The notes under the pieces were generated by a model. It had not been told where the DNA came from, ran no database searches, and was given only the letters and a program-made list of their open reading frames with translations. A DNA stretch of 53,222 nt from an uncultured Halieaceae bacterium (GTDB taxonomy: Bacteria; Pseudomonadota; Gammaproteobacteria; Pseudomonadales; Halieaceae). The DNA lies in NCBI GenBank assembly GCA_913045375.1, contig CAJWQE010000009.1:1-53222 (forward strand), written 5' to 3'. The translations under genes were made by a program, and so were the position numbers. Of this stretch, positions 25,921 to 34,677 are shown piece after piece. Within the stretch, counting starts at the first letter, position 1. Each line of letters begins with the position of its first letter.

Positions 25921-28900
25921 ATGTTTGATCGCTTGTATCGTCATGGCCGTCTCGTTGGCATCGGCCTTGCGGCAGCTCTTCTAAACGCCTGTGGCGGGGG
26001 TAGTGCAACTGCTCCGGACGCTGAGCCGTTCTACCTGGAGGAAGAGGAAGAGTGGAGCTTGGTTTGGTCTGATGAATTCGACGGTAGCGCCGTAGATTCT
26101 GGTAACTGGACGTTCCAACTAGGAGACGGTAGCGATAACGGGCTGCCAGGTTGGGGTAACTACGAACTTCAGTATTACCAAGCTGATAATGCATCTATCC
26201 AGGAAGTCGATGATACGACTGCGCTTGTGATTGAAGCTCGCCAGGAAGATGCTGGTAATAGCGCGTATACCTCAGCTCGCATGCGTTCAGTTAACAAGTT
26301 TGATTTCAAGTACGGCCGTGTTGACATCCGTGCCAAGGCTGCACCTGGTGACGGTATGTGGTCGGCGGTATGGATGATGCCGACGGATACAACCTATGGC
26401 ACATGGGCTGCCGGTGGTGAGATCGATATCATGGAAGTGGTGAATGCGGGCACTGATAATCAGGGCGTATTCATGGCGGCTCACTACGGTTTCGAGTGGC
26501 CCCTAAACCAGATTACGAGTGAAGGTGCCGACGTAAGTGATGCCAGCGATTGGCACACATATTCGCTCGAATGGTCCGGCGACTACCTCCGTTGGTTTGT
26601 TGATGGTGAGCACCTGAGAACCGTTAGCAAAGACGTTTATTACAGCTACTACTTCAAGGACAATACAGACGGCTATCAGCTTGCGAGTAATCCCTCTGCG
26701 CCGTTTGATCGTGATTTCCACCTCATTGTGAACCTCGCTGTGGGTGGTGTTGGTCCAGGCGTTGAACTGGATCCATCCGCTGTTCCCGGTGAAATGGTTG
26801 TCGATTACATCCGTGTTTACGAGTGCTCCTACGACACAGCAAACGGCGTAGGGTGTAACAGCCTTGCAGACCGCTCGATCGAGTCGCCGGATGCACAAAG
26901 CCCTGAAGTCGTTACGACAGACATTTATACAGATGCAGTGGGTCCTCTAACCTGGACTTTCCTCACAGGTGACGTGACACGTGACCTGCAGGCGGCTGTT
27001 GGCTGGAACAACGAGGGCGCGATCGATATCAGTGTTTCCGAGGTTGCGGTTGAAGGCAGAGGTAATGTTCTCGACGTCATGAGTGATGGCGGCGGTAACG
27101 TCGTGATCAACGCGACCGATGGCAAAATTATTGACGTGTACGGTCACCGTGGTGGCGGTGAGCTGAAGTTCGATATGTACATCGACAGCTCAATGACTGC
27201 ACCGAACAGCACAATCTCGATCAAGATGGACAGTGGGTACCCTGCGCTTGGCAGCGTGACGCTTGACGTCTCGGCGATGCCCAAGAACGAGTGGTTCTCC
27301 TACAGTGCATCGATTAATCAGATTCTGGCTAATCGTGGTGAGCGAACGCTTGCTCTAGGTGCTGTTCAGAATCTCGTGGTCATCGAGCCCAGTGCGGCTG
27401 CACACGTGCAGTTGGACAATATCCGCTTGGTGTGTGGCACGCCTAACGGCGATTGCGGCATCTCTGCTCCGGCACGCGCAACTGATGATCTCGTGATCAC
27501 AGTACTGGACGAAAATGGTGAAGCGGGATCCGCGTGGTCGCCAGGTATTTGTGCGGTTTCGGCCGAGAACGCGTTTGCTTCGGACTACTGTGACGGCAAC
27601 ACGTCAAATCAAGTGACTTGGTCCGTCGTTCCAACCGGTGATGACTCCATTGGTCCCAACGCCGTACAGGTGAACTTCGGCGACGGTGTGGGCGGCGCAT
27701 GGTTTATCAAGGATGACCAGGGTCTCGATCTAAGTGATTCTGCTGGCGGTACATTGAAGTTCGACATTAACTTGTCTGCTGAGACTGTCGCCGATGGCAT
27801 TATCTACAAGGTAGAGAACGATTATCCACAGGGCACAGGTCCCATTGATCTGGACCTGACAGGCTATGCTCCCGGCACCTGGAAGAGTTTCGAGATCCCA
27901 ATTTCGGATCTGCTGCTATCCACCAATGCGGAACAGAATAACCCTCCGGGTGGACGTTTGAACCTGGGTGCTGTTAAAGCGTTCCTGGTGCTCTCACCAA
28001 ATGGGGAGCAGGGCGGTAAGTCACTCAAAGTGGCGAATATCCGACTCGAGCGACTCGCCGGTGAAGAAGCTGAAGATACTGGCATCCTCGGAACATGGAT
28101 GCTCGCGCCTGAGGCTGGTTCACTCGGCGTAGGTCCTGCGGAATTCGACGTCTCATGGTGGAGCGGTGATGACGGTGTGATCGCGCTGCGTGCGTGTTTC
28201 TACGACGACGAGTATGTATTCGGCCGCGACGGCTCTTTCCGCAACGTCTTGGGTGATGAAACGTGGTTGGAGACATGGCAGGGCGTGGAAACTGATGGAT
28301 GTGGGGCTCCAGTTGCGCCACACGACGCATCAATCGACGCTACGTTTGAGTACGACGAGACGGCTCAGACGTTAACTATTAACGGCCAAGGCTCATACAT
28401 GGGCTTGCCGAAGGCCGTGAACGGAGCTGAGATCGCCTCTCCCGGTGACGCGCCTGGAAGCATCGTCTACAACGCTTACGAGCAGGAAGACGGCTCAATG
28501 CTGGTCACTGTTGAGGCAGGTGCGGGCGTTTGGTGGAACTACAAGTTCATCAAGACGGCTGAGCCACCACCCCCATCGCCATTCCAGGGTACCTGGGTAA
28601 TGGCGCCCGAAGCGGGTTCATTGGGTGTAGGTCCTGCTGAGTTTGATGTTTCTTGGTGGAGCGGCGATGACGGTGTGATTGCACTGCGAGACTGCTACTA
28701 CGATGACGAGTACATCTTCAACCCAGATGGCAGCTTCCGTATCGAGTACCAAGGTGAGACTTGGCTTGAGCCATGGCAGTCAGGCGGTGGCGAAGAGTGT
28801 GGTGCGCCAGTAGCACCGCATGACAGCTCAGTGCCGGGTTCTTGGAGCCATGATCAAGACGCGGGTACGCTGACGATCTCTGGTGAGGGTTCATTTGTTG

Positions 28901-29553
28901 GACTGCCTAAGGCAATCAATGGTGCAGAAATTAGCTCCATTGCCGATGTGCCAGCGAGCATTACCTACAACGCGCACCCACAGGAAGACGGTTCTATGTA
29001 CGTCACCATTGAAGCTGGTGCCGGGGTATGGTGGAACTACAAGATCATCAAGATCGCGGAACCTGCAGGTCCGTCACCAATTGCTGGTACCTGGTACATG
29101 GCGGATTCCGATGGATCCCTAGGTGTGGGTCCTGCCGAGTTTGATGTCTCATGGTGGAGTAACGATGCGGGCGTAACTGCTTTGCGGGCTTGCTACTTTG
29201 ATGACGCTTACGTGTTCGGTGACAACGGCTCGTTCGATAACGTGCAGGGCGATGAGACATGGCTTGAGCCATGGCAGGGTGTGGAAGCTGAAGGCTGTGG
29301 CGCTCCAGCAGCACCTCATGATGGTTCTGCGAACGCGACCTTCGTCTATGACGGCGATGCACAAACTTTGACGCTTAACGGGGCAGGTGCATACATTGGC
29401 CTTCCAAAGGCGATTAACGGTGCTGAGATTGACTCTGCGGCGTCTGTACCCGCCAGCATCACCTACAACGCTTACCTCAACGAAGACGGCACAATGTCGG
29501 TAACTGTTGAAGCAGGCGACGGCGTTTGGTGGAACTACCTACTGACGCGCTAA
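25921..29553 (+). CDS. large lipoprotein GH16 endo-beta-1,3(4)-glucanase (laminarinase-like)
   Basis: A 1210-residue secreted lipoprotein (lipobox LNAC, Cys24) expected to cut internal bonds of beta-1,3-glucans at the cell surface. The GH16 domain (about 40-303) has EIDIME with nucleophile Glu167, Asp169 and acid/base Glu172. Two beta-sandwich modules resembling carbohydrate-binding or ExoP C-terminal domains follow (about 335-505 and 523-713), then three tandem copies of a ~150-residue domain starting near 721, 888 and 1054. ATG 25921 is chosen; a TTG 12 bases earlier is less likely. A strong terminator follows. Laminarin is the likeliest substrate; mixed-linkage glucan is possible. Confidence 0.93.
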   Translation: MFDRLYRHGRLVGIGLAAALLNACGGGSATAPDAEPFYLEEEEEWSLVWSDEFDGSAVDSGNWTFQLGDGSDNGLPGWGNYELQYYQADNASIQEVDDTTALVIEARQEDAGNSAYTSARMRSVNKFDFKYGRVDIRAKAAPGDGMWSAVWMMPTDTTYGTWAAGGEIDIMEVVNAGTDNQGVFMAAHYGFEWPLNQITSEGADVSDASDWHTYSLEWSGDYLRWFVDGEHLRTVSKDVYYSYYFKDNTDGYQLASNPSAPFDRDFHLIVNLAVGGVGPGVELDPSAVPGEMVVDYIRVYECSYDTANGVGCNSLADRSIESPDAQSPEVVTTDIYTDAVGPLTWTFLTGDVTRDLQAAVGWNNEGAIDISVSEVAVEGRGNVLDVMSDGGGNVVINATDGKIIDVYGHRGGGELKFDMYIDSSMTAPNSTISIKMDSGYPALGSVTLDVSAMPKNEWFSYSASINQILANRGERTLALGAVQNLVVIEPSAAAHVQLDNIRLVCGTPNGDCGISAPARATDDLVITVLDENGEAGSAWSPGICAVSAENAFASDYCDGNTSNQVTWSVVPTGDDSIGPNAVQVNFGDGVGGAWFIKDDQGLDLSDSAGGTLKFDINLSAETVADGIIYKVENDYPQGTGPIDLDLTGYAPGTWKSFEIPISDLLLSTNAEQNNPPGGRLNLGAVKAFLVLSPNGEQGGKSLKVANIRLERLAGEEAEDTGILGTWMLAPEAGSLGVGPAEFDVSWWSGDDGVIALRACFYDDEYVFGRDGSFRNVLGDETWLETWQGVETDGCGAPVAPHDASIDATFEYDETAQTLTINGQGSYMGLPKAVNGAEIASPGDAPGSIVYNAYEQEDGSMLVTVEAGAGVWWNYKFIKTAEPPPPSPFQGTWVMAPEAGSLGVGPAEFDVSWWSGDDGVIALRDCYYDDEYIFNPDGSFRIEYQGETWLEPWQSGGGEECGAPVAPHDSSVPGSWSHDQDAGTLTISGEGSFVGLPKAINGAEISSIADVPASITYNAHPQEDGSMYVTIEAGAGVWWNYKIIKIAEPAGPSPIAGTWYMADSDGSLGVGPAEFDVSWWSNDAGVTALRACYFDDAYVFGDNGSFDNVQGDETWLEPWQGVEAEGCGAPAAPHDGSANATFVYDGDAQTLTLNGAGAYIGLPKAINGAEIDSAASVPASITYNAYLNEDGTMSVTVEAGDGVWWNYLLTR
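28081..29553 (+). repeat. three tandem ~150-residue repeats at the GH16 C-terminus
   Basis: Copies begin at about 28081, 28582 and 29080. Each carries GSLGVGPAEFDVSWWS, an LRxCxxDDxYxF segment, ETWLExWQ, CGAPxAPHD, GLPKAxNGAEI and GVWWNY. Two cysteines per copy are conserved, suggesting a disulfide, and the invariant tryptophans could form a sugar-binding face. I recall similar units in enzymes of marine Bacteroidetes but know no assigned function. Confidence 0.9.
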
Positions 29554-29570
29554 AGCGCAGACTGACTGAG

Positions 29571-29598
29571 AAGCCGGGCAATCGCCCGGCTTTTTTTT
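29571..29598 (+). terminator. intrinsic terminator after GH16
   Basis: AAGCCGGGC and GCCCGGCTT pair around AATC and are followed by a run of eight T, 18 bases after the GH16 stop. Confidence 0.95.
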
Positions 29599-29756
29599 GC
29601 CCATCAACTGCCATCAAAGCCATGGGGTGTGCGTTAGCTTAATGTCTTACTCAATGTCTTAGATAAGGCCCGTGAACGATGGGTGCGAGACAGCGCATCC
29701 TAAAAAGCAGCAGAGAGGCCAAGCAGAGATAAAGGTTAAAATGACGATATAGGGGA

Positions 29757-31247
29757 TCAGACTTTCGCGTGCTGTATCAACGTATTCACAAACGCCCCAT
29801 GCTGCGGCAGCTTAGCGACGGTTTGAGCAACTTCGTGCTGAATGCCTTTCAGGAATGCCGTCATTTGCTCGGATGACATCGCCTGTGCGATGTTGTGGTA
29901 TCCCTGCGGCGTGAGCCCTTGGCCCATCATGACCTGCACCCAGGAGTTTTCTGCAAAGACATCGTCTTGTGGCTTGAAGACTCGGGCTGAACGTTCAAAT
30001 AGCTCCATTCGATGTTTAAGTGAGTCCGGCAACTCCATGTTGCGACAATGATCCCAGAAGGGGTCACCGTGTCGCTCATTGAGCGCGTAATGCAGAACAA
30101 TAAAGTCTCTAATGTGCTCGGCCTCAGATCGCATTTTCGTGTTGTACTCGCGCACCGTACTCTCCTCTATGGAAAGATCAGGAAACATGAGTAACAGCCA
30201 CATAATGCCATTTTGAATAAAATGGATGCTGGTCGACTCCAAAGGCTCGATGAAGCCACTCGACAAGCCAATGGCGATACAGTTTTTATTCCAGTACTGC
30301 TTTCTTTGGCCCGTTGTAAAGCGTATCGGGCGTGGCTCAATGAGAGTTTTCTCCGGCACGTTGTCGAGCAGCAGATCGCGGGCCGTCTCTTCGTCCATGA
30401 AGTCATTACAGTAGACGAGGCCATTGCCGGCACGATGCTGCAACGGTATCCGCCACTGCCAGCCCACTTTATGGGCAATTGCTCTGGTATAAGGCTTAGG
30501 GTGCTCTGACAGTTCGCTCTGAACTGCCCATGCCCGATTTGCGGGAAGCCAGTGGCTCCAGTTATCGAAGCCCGTGTTCAACGCGCCCTCGGACAGTAAC
30601 GCTCTGAATCCCGTGCAGTCGATAAAGAGATCACCCTCAATGCGGTGACCATTGTCGAGCATCAGTGCCTCAATAAAACCATCGTGGGGGGAGGTGTCGA
30701 CATGACTGATTTTTCCTTCAACGCGAGTAACGCCGGAGGCCTCCGCCATTTTCCGCAGGTACATGCCGTATTTCGACGCATCGAGGTGATAGGCGTAGTT
30801 GAGCTTGTTTTCACTAGTGATAGCAAAGCGCTCCGCCTCGGCAGCTTTCAGCTCGGGACAGTATTCCCCGTATTGTTCGGCGAGCCCCAGTTCTTTTGCG
30901 CGCAGCCAGAAATGATGAAACCCTGCCGCCCATGAGCCTTTCCCGGTATCACCAAATGAATGGAAGTAGTCTTCACCCTCTGTTCGCCAGTTCTCAAAGC
31001 GAATACCCAACTTGAAGGTGCCGCTGGTCAGCTTGATGAAATCGGGTTCGGGTATTTGAAGCAGCCGATTGATCGTCAGTATGGTGGGTATGGTCGCCTC
31101 ACCAACCCCGACAGTACCAATCTCTTCAGACTCCACCAGGGTAACGGAAAGCTTTCGGCCAACGAGGCGCGATAGGGCAGCCGCCGCCATCCAGCCAGCG
31201 GTGCCGCCGCCGGCAATGACTACGCGCTCTACTTTCCGTTCAGACAT
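29757..31247 (-). CDS. flavin-dependent tryptophan-halogenase-family protein (copy 1)
   Basis: A 496-residue member of the FADH2-dependent halogenase family. It has the FAD motif GGGTAGW (residues 13-19), Lys79 in TFKLGIRF at the position of the catalytic lysine of PrnA/RebH, and the family motif WQWRIP at 263-268. It is therefore likely to halogenate (chlorinate or brominate) an indole or other aromatic group; whether the target is free tryptophan, a peptide or a polymer is unknown. It is the last gene of a tight unit after the TonB receptor: seven bases separate it from the cupin gene. It needs a separate flavin reductase, none of which is in the unit. Confidence 0.9.
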   Translation of the reverse strand: MSERKVERVVIAGGGTAGWMAAAALSRLVGRKLSVTLVESEEIGTVGVGEATIPTILTINRLLQIPEPDFIKLTSGTFKLGIRFENWRTEGEDYFHSFGDTGKGSWAAGFHHFWLRAKELGLAEQYGEYCPELKAAEAERFAITSENKLNYAYHLDASKYGMYLRKMAEASGVTRVEGKISHVDTSPHDGFIEALMLDNGHRIEGDLFIDCTGFRALLSEGALNTGFDNWSHWLPANRAWAVQSELSEHPKPYTRAIAHKVGWQWRIPLQHRAGNGLVYCNDFMDEETARDLLLDNVPEKTLIEPRPIRFTTGQRKQYWNKNCIAIGLSSGFIEPLESTSIHFIQNGIMWLLLMFPDLSIEESTVREYNTKMRSEAEHIRDFIVLHYALNERHGDPFWDHCRNMELPDSLKHRMELFERSARVFKPQDDVFAENSWVQVMMGQGLTPQGYHNIAQAMSSEQMTAFLKGIQHEVAQTVAKLPQHGAFVNTLIQHAKV

Positions 31248-31254
31248 TACACTC

Positions 31255-32274
31255 TTACCGTTTCAATGAATTTGTCAGTTCCGCCCGCAATTGCCGGGCT
31301 AGTGAGTCAGAGACCTTATCTAGCCGACCCCAGCTCGCCTCGGGCAGATGCTCGAGGTGTTGTGTGTCTTCGGCAAATACATAGTGATCAAACAGCGATT
31401 TTAGCGCGTTGCGCTGATGAAGTGGCAGAGAGCGGATACTTAGAAAAGCATGTTTTAAGGCCTCGGTGGGTGAGCCATAAACTCCCGGCGTCTCCTGCCA
31501 CCAGAAATTCACCAAACCATTGATTGGTGACAGAGATTCGACCTGGTGCCACCACATATTGGGTATGTAGATCACATCGCCTGGTTCTAGCGTCGTCACA
31601 GCGGCATGGCGCTCGGCCTCGGCAAACCGCGGAAATTGCTGGTAGTCAGGGTTTTCGAAGTCCACCATGCTGATCGGTTGCCCAGCGGGTGTAAGGTCCC
31701 ACGGGCCAACGTACAGGTTGGTGACCTGATCAGGTGGAAATAAGGTGAATCTGCGTTGCCCGATGACACAGCCCGCAATGTTACGAGGGAAGTCAAAGTG
31801 CGCGGCAACTCTGGATTGGTTGCCAATCCACAGGCTAGTCATGACTGCTGGAAGGGCCATCGGCAGTGGATGTGCTTCGTTAAAGCCAGGTAACCAGACA
31901 CTGGTCTGTGTTGACCCTACGTAGAGCGACGGGGGATGAGGTTCGTCCTTGAGTGACAGTAGCTTGCTAAATACCTGATCGAGGCGGGTATTTACCTGCA
32001 CGAAATTAAAACCGGAGACGTCCTCGTTGTAGAAGAAGCGACCCTTGGACTCGGGTTCTGCCAGAAAGGCACTAACGGGCCGGCCCTGATAGAAGCTAGC
32101 CAGATATTCAAGCGCTTTGTCCGCACTTTCGGCAGCGTGTTGAACAACGGGCCATTCCTTCAGATAACCTCGCGCAACCCAAGGCTTATCCGAAGTGAGT
32201 AAGGCCTCTGAGGGCGGCGATCCGGCCGGTAGATCTACTTCGGTAATCAGTGGCGCGTTGTTACAGGCGGGCAT
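31255..32274 (-). CDS. cupin-8/JmjC-like 2-oxoglutarate-dependent oxygenase
   Basis: A 339-residue protein of the cupin_8 (FIH-like, JmjC) family. The iron site is visible as His159 and Asp161 in AAHFDFPRN and His243 in MWWHQVES. Gly-rich CVIGQRRFTLFPPDQ between them matches the family core. Relatives hydroxylate protein side chains such as Asn, Asp or His, so the natural inference is post-translational modification, but the target is unknown. It lies between the SapC-like and halogenase genes with gaps of six and seven bases, so it is certainly co-transcribed with them. Confidence 0.88.
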   Translation of the reverse strand: MPACNNAPLITEVDLPAGSPPSEALLTSDKPWVARGYLKEWPVVQHAAESADKALEYLASFYQGRPVSAFLAEPESKGRFFYNEDVSGFNFVQVNTRLDQVFSKLLSLKDEPHPPSLYVGSTQTSVWLPGFNEAHPLPMALPAVMTSLWIGNQSRVAAHFDFPRNIAGCVIGQRRFTLFPPDQVTNLYVGPWDLTPAGQPISMVDFENPDYQQFPRFAEAERHAAVTTLEPGDVIYIPNMWWHQVESLSPINGLVNFWWQETPGVYGSPTEALKHAFLSIRSLPLHQRNALKSLFDHYVFAEDTQHLEHLPEASWGRLDKVSDSLARQLRAELTNSLKR

Positions 32275-32280
32275 AACGCA

Positions 32281-32997
32281 TTAACCCATAACCTTCTGAT
32301 TTTTGAGGTCGATCAGGCGCTTGAGCTGTGATTGGGATGCAACCATCATATACGCGGGTAGAAGATGACCGCGGCGATGTAAGTCTGTCACTGCCTCCTC
32401 GTTGAGCACCTGCAGTTTTTCATCATCCACCGCATAAAACCCCTCAAGTGCGTGATCCTGTCCGTTACGTAGGGTGATTTTGAGTGTTATCGGTGTGATG
32501 AGGCTGTGCTGCACTAGTGCCTCAGCAAACTGGGGCGTGGTCGTATGCCCTACGTGAATTCCTTCGAGCATCGTGGCCAAGCGGTCCAGATATTCCGTGT
32601 TTCCCCCAAACTCCAGAAAAAGTGGCTCCCCCTCAGTTTCACTAATGTTGGGGTGGTCCATGTCGATGGCCACCACACGGGCAGGCTCTCCCGTGTCGGT
32701 CTGGCCATCAACGGCTATCATCAGGGGACCCCGCTGAACCAGCATGGGGATGTACTGGCTGTGCCATTGCTCATCGTCAATGAAGAGATTCTCTCCCTGC
32801 TCAAATCCGAAGAGGGCAATGGGCTGAAACGTATTCTCCTCCGGATTTTTGTAAAACATCAGCGGAAAGTTGCTTTGCAATGCGCGCATCTCGCTGGTGT
32901 AAACAGGAGAGAACATGATCTCATCCGAGATGCAGGGCGTTTGTTTTATGCGTACTTGCGCGTGCTGCACATTGTTTAACTTTTGAATATTACTCAA
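32281..32997 (-). CDS. SapC family protein
   Basis: A 238-residue member of the SapC family, named after a Campylobacter surface-layer locus protein; its biochemical role is not established. Recognisable segments are SPVYTSEMRALQSNFPLMFYKN, split by family convention near SEMRAL, then IALFGFEQGENLF and the central PMLVQRGP. No signal peptide is visible, so it is probably cytoplasmic. The start is taken as TTG at 32997, with AAGGT upstream, because the open frame has no ATG before residue 29. It is 10 bases after the second halogenase gene and six before the cupin gene. Confidence 0.85.
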   Translation of the reverse strand: MSNIQKLNNVQHAQVRIKQTPCISDEIMFSPVYTSEMRALQSNFPLMFYKNPEENTFQPIALFGFEQGENLFIDDEQWHSQYIPMLVQRGPLMIAVDGQTDTGEPARVVAIDMDHPNISETEGEPLFLEFGGNTEYLDRLATMLEGIHVGHTTTPQFAEALVQHSLITPITLKITLRNGQDHALEGFYAVDDEKLQVLNEEAVTDLHRRGHLLPAYMMVASQSQLKRLIDLKNQKVMG

Positions 32998-33007
32998 CGT
33001 CTATACC

Positions 33008-34570
33008 TTAAATCGCCGCGAAGTTTTTTTCTTGCACTTGATTCATTAAAAATCGATTAGGAGGAAGGTGCTGGCTATATCGCTGTGCTTTCTTTTTTGC
33101 TTCGGCAAAGAAGCGTAGCGCTGTTTCTCTCTGATGTTGGTTATTCCGTAGCTGCAAGGCTGTCACCGTTGACTCGAAACCCATACCGTAAAGAACGTAT
33201 TGGTAACTTGCGGACGGAAACATTTCATCGCTTCGCCTGTCGTCATAATACCAAGGCGCCCGTGATCGCCACAGTAGGAGATTTTCCGCCAATGTTTCAG
33301 GCATAGATTCAGCGTCCCGGTTGTCTTGCCAATACTGGGTGTCGGTTCGTTGAGACAGCGCATAGTGAAGCTTCAGGAAGTCGATAATTTGCTCCCAGCG
33401 ACTGGAAAACTCACGGTTGAAGCGCTTGGCTACCACCGCCATTGTCGCTCTATCGCTTGGTAACTGCTCTGCTATCGCTGACGCGCTGAGTTCGATCAGA
33501 ACTAGCGCTGAGGCTTCGAGCGGCTCAATAAAGCCCGCTGACAGGCCAACTCCCACGCAATTTTTGACCCAGAAGCGTTCACGATAGCCTGGCTCAAAGC
33601 TGAGTAGCCGGGGAGTTAATCCGTCCAGTCCTGCGGCTCGTCCGTTAGACTTTAGGTATTGATCAAGAACCGCTTCCGTTTCGGCGGCCGACTGATAGTC
33701 GGTTGAAAATACATGCCCTACGCCTCGCCGATGCTGGAGTCCAATATCCCAAACCCACCCATTGCGCTGCGCCGTGGAGTTTGTTGTTGCGGCAATTGGC
33801 GCATCGTCATTGTCGTAGGGCACTTGTACGGCTAGGGCGGCGTTGTTGAAAAGATATTGGCGCTGGGACTTCAGCGAAACACCATAGTGTCCACCAAGTA
33901 ACATGCTTTTAAAACCGGTGCAGTCGATAAACAGATCACCCTCTATGTCGCCTGCTTGCTCTGTTTTTATCGCGCTGATGTAACCATGATCATCACAGAG
34001 TACCTCGGTGACATCGGCTTCGATATGGGTTACACCGAGCCTCGACACGGCATTCTCTGTCAATAACGCGGCAAACTTGCCTGCATCGAGGTGGTATCCA
34101 TAATTGACGGTGTAGGCATAGTCTGGGATGCCAAGTTGTTTTGGTGCGCGTCCAAGCTCGCAGACCGCATACTGAGGTGTTACCGCTTGCGCGAACGAAA
34201 GGTTGCCGGCGTCACCGTTCAGCCAATACTCAGCGAGATTTACCGTGTCAAAGCCCTCCGGCAGCGAGAAGGGGTGGTAATAGGGCTCGTCGCCTAGGTT
34301 GAGCCAGTCCTTGAACCACGTTCCCTGCTTCATTGAGGCGTCGCACTGCCTGATGAAGTCTGCTTCGTCTATACCGATATTCTTGAGCGTAGTTCTCATA
34401 GAGGGCCATGTGCCTTCACCCACACCCACTGTCGGTACATTGGGTGATTCGACCAGGGTGATAGCGATGCCACTGTTGCCCGTCTGGAAACGCGCAGCAA
34501 GGATGTTGGCAGTTAGCCAACCGGCGGACCCGCCTCCCACAATAACAACTTTTTGCATTTGCTCGCTCAT
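33008..34570 (-). CDS. flavin-dependent tryptophan-halogenase-family protein (copy 2)
   Basis: A 520-residue halogenase-family protein, first in the halogenase/SapC/cupin unit. GGGSAGW at 12-18 binds FAD, and Lys81 (SMKQGTWF) aligns with the catalytic lysine of PrnA. The WxWxIP motif appears as WVWDIG at 272-277, with glycine in place of proline. It is clearly paralogous to the copy at 29.8 kb but only distantly similar, so the two probably act on different sites or at different steps. The ATG at 34570 has no good ribosome binding site; the ATG four codons later is an alternative. A terminator separates it from the receptor gene. Confidence 0.9.
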   Translation of the reverse strand: MSEQMQKVVIVGGGSAGWLTANILAARFQTGNSGIAITLVESPNVPTVGVGEGTWPSMRTTLKNIGIDEADFIRQCDASMKQGTWFKDWLNLGDEPYYHPFSLPEGFDTVNLAEYWLNGDAGNLSFAQAVTPQYAVCELGRAPKQLGIPDYAYTVNYGYHLDAGKFAALLTENAVSRLGVTHIEADVTEVLCDDHGYISAIKTEQAGDIEGDLFIDCTGFKSMLLGGHYGVSLKSQRQYLFNNAALAVQVPYDNDDAPIAATTNSTAQRNGWVWDIGLQHRRGVGHVFSTDYQSAAETEAVLDQYLKSNGRAAGLDGLTPRLLSFEPGYRERFWVKNCVGVGLSAGFIEPLEASALVLIELSASAIAEQLPSDRATMAVVAKRFNREFSSRWEQIIDFLKLHYALSQRTDTQYWQDNRDAESMPETLAENLLLWRSRAPWYYDDRRSDEMFPSASYQYVLYGMGFESTVTALQLRNNQHQRETALRFFAEAKKKAQRYSQHLPPNRFLMNQVQEKNFAAI

Positions 34571-34622
34571 ATGAAATGGCTATTTTGGATTCGATGTCGA
34601 GTGTAAGACTTTGTTGTTCCTA

Positions 34623-34654
34623 CAAAAACAAAAAACCGCCCAGAGGGCGGTTTT
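34623..34654 (-). terminator. intrinsic terminator between the TonB receptor and halogenase genes
   Basis: Read on the minus strand, AAAACCGCCC and GGGCGGTTTT pair around a 3-base loop and continue into two T-runs. It lies 23 bases after the receptor stop and 53 bases before the first halogenase start, so it should reduce expression of the downstream unit relative to the receptor. Confidence 0.88.
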
Positions 34655-34677
34655 CGAAGAGTGGCATTCCTTCAAGA

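Noticed and set aside
28025..28333. Minus-strand open frames opposite the GH16 repeats
   Set aside because: His/Arg-rich antisense frames generated by the repeated coding sequence.
28081..29553. Regular repeats that might be a CRISPR or DNA satellite
   Set aside because: Units are about 500 bases, in frame, and translate into a conserved protein domain; they are protein repeats.
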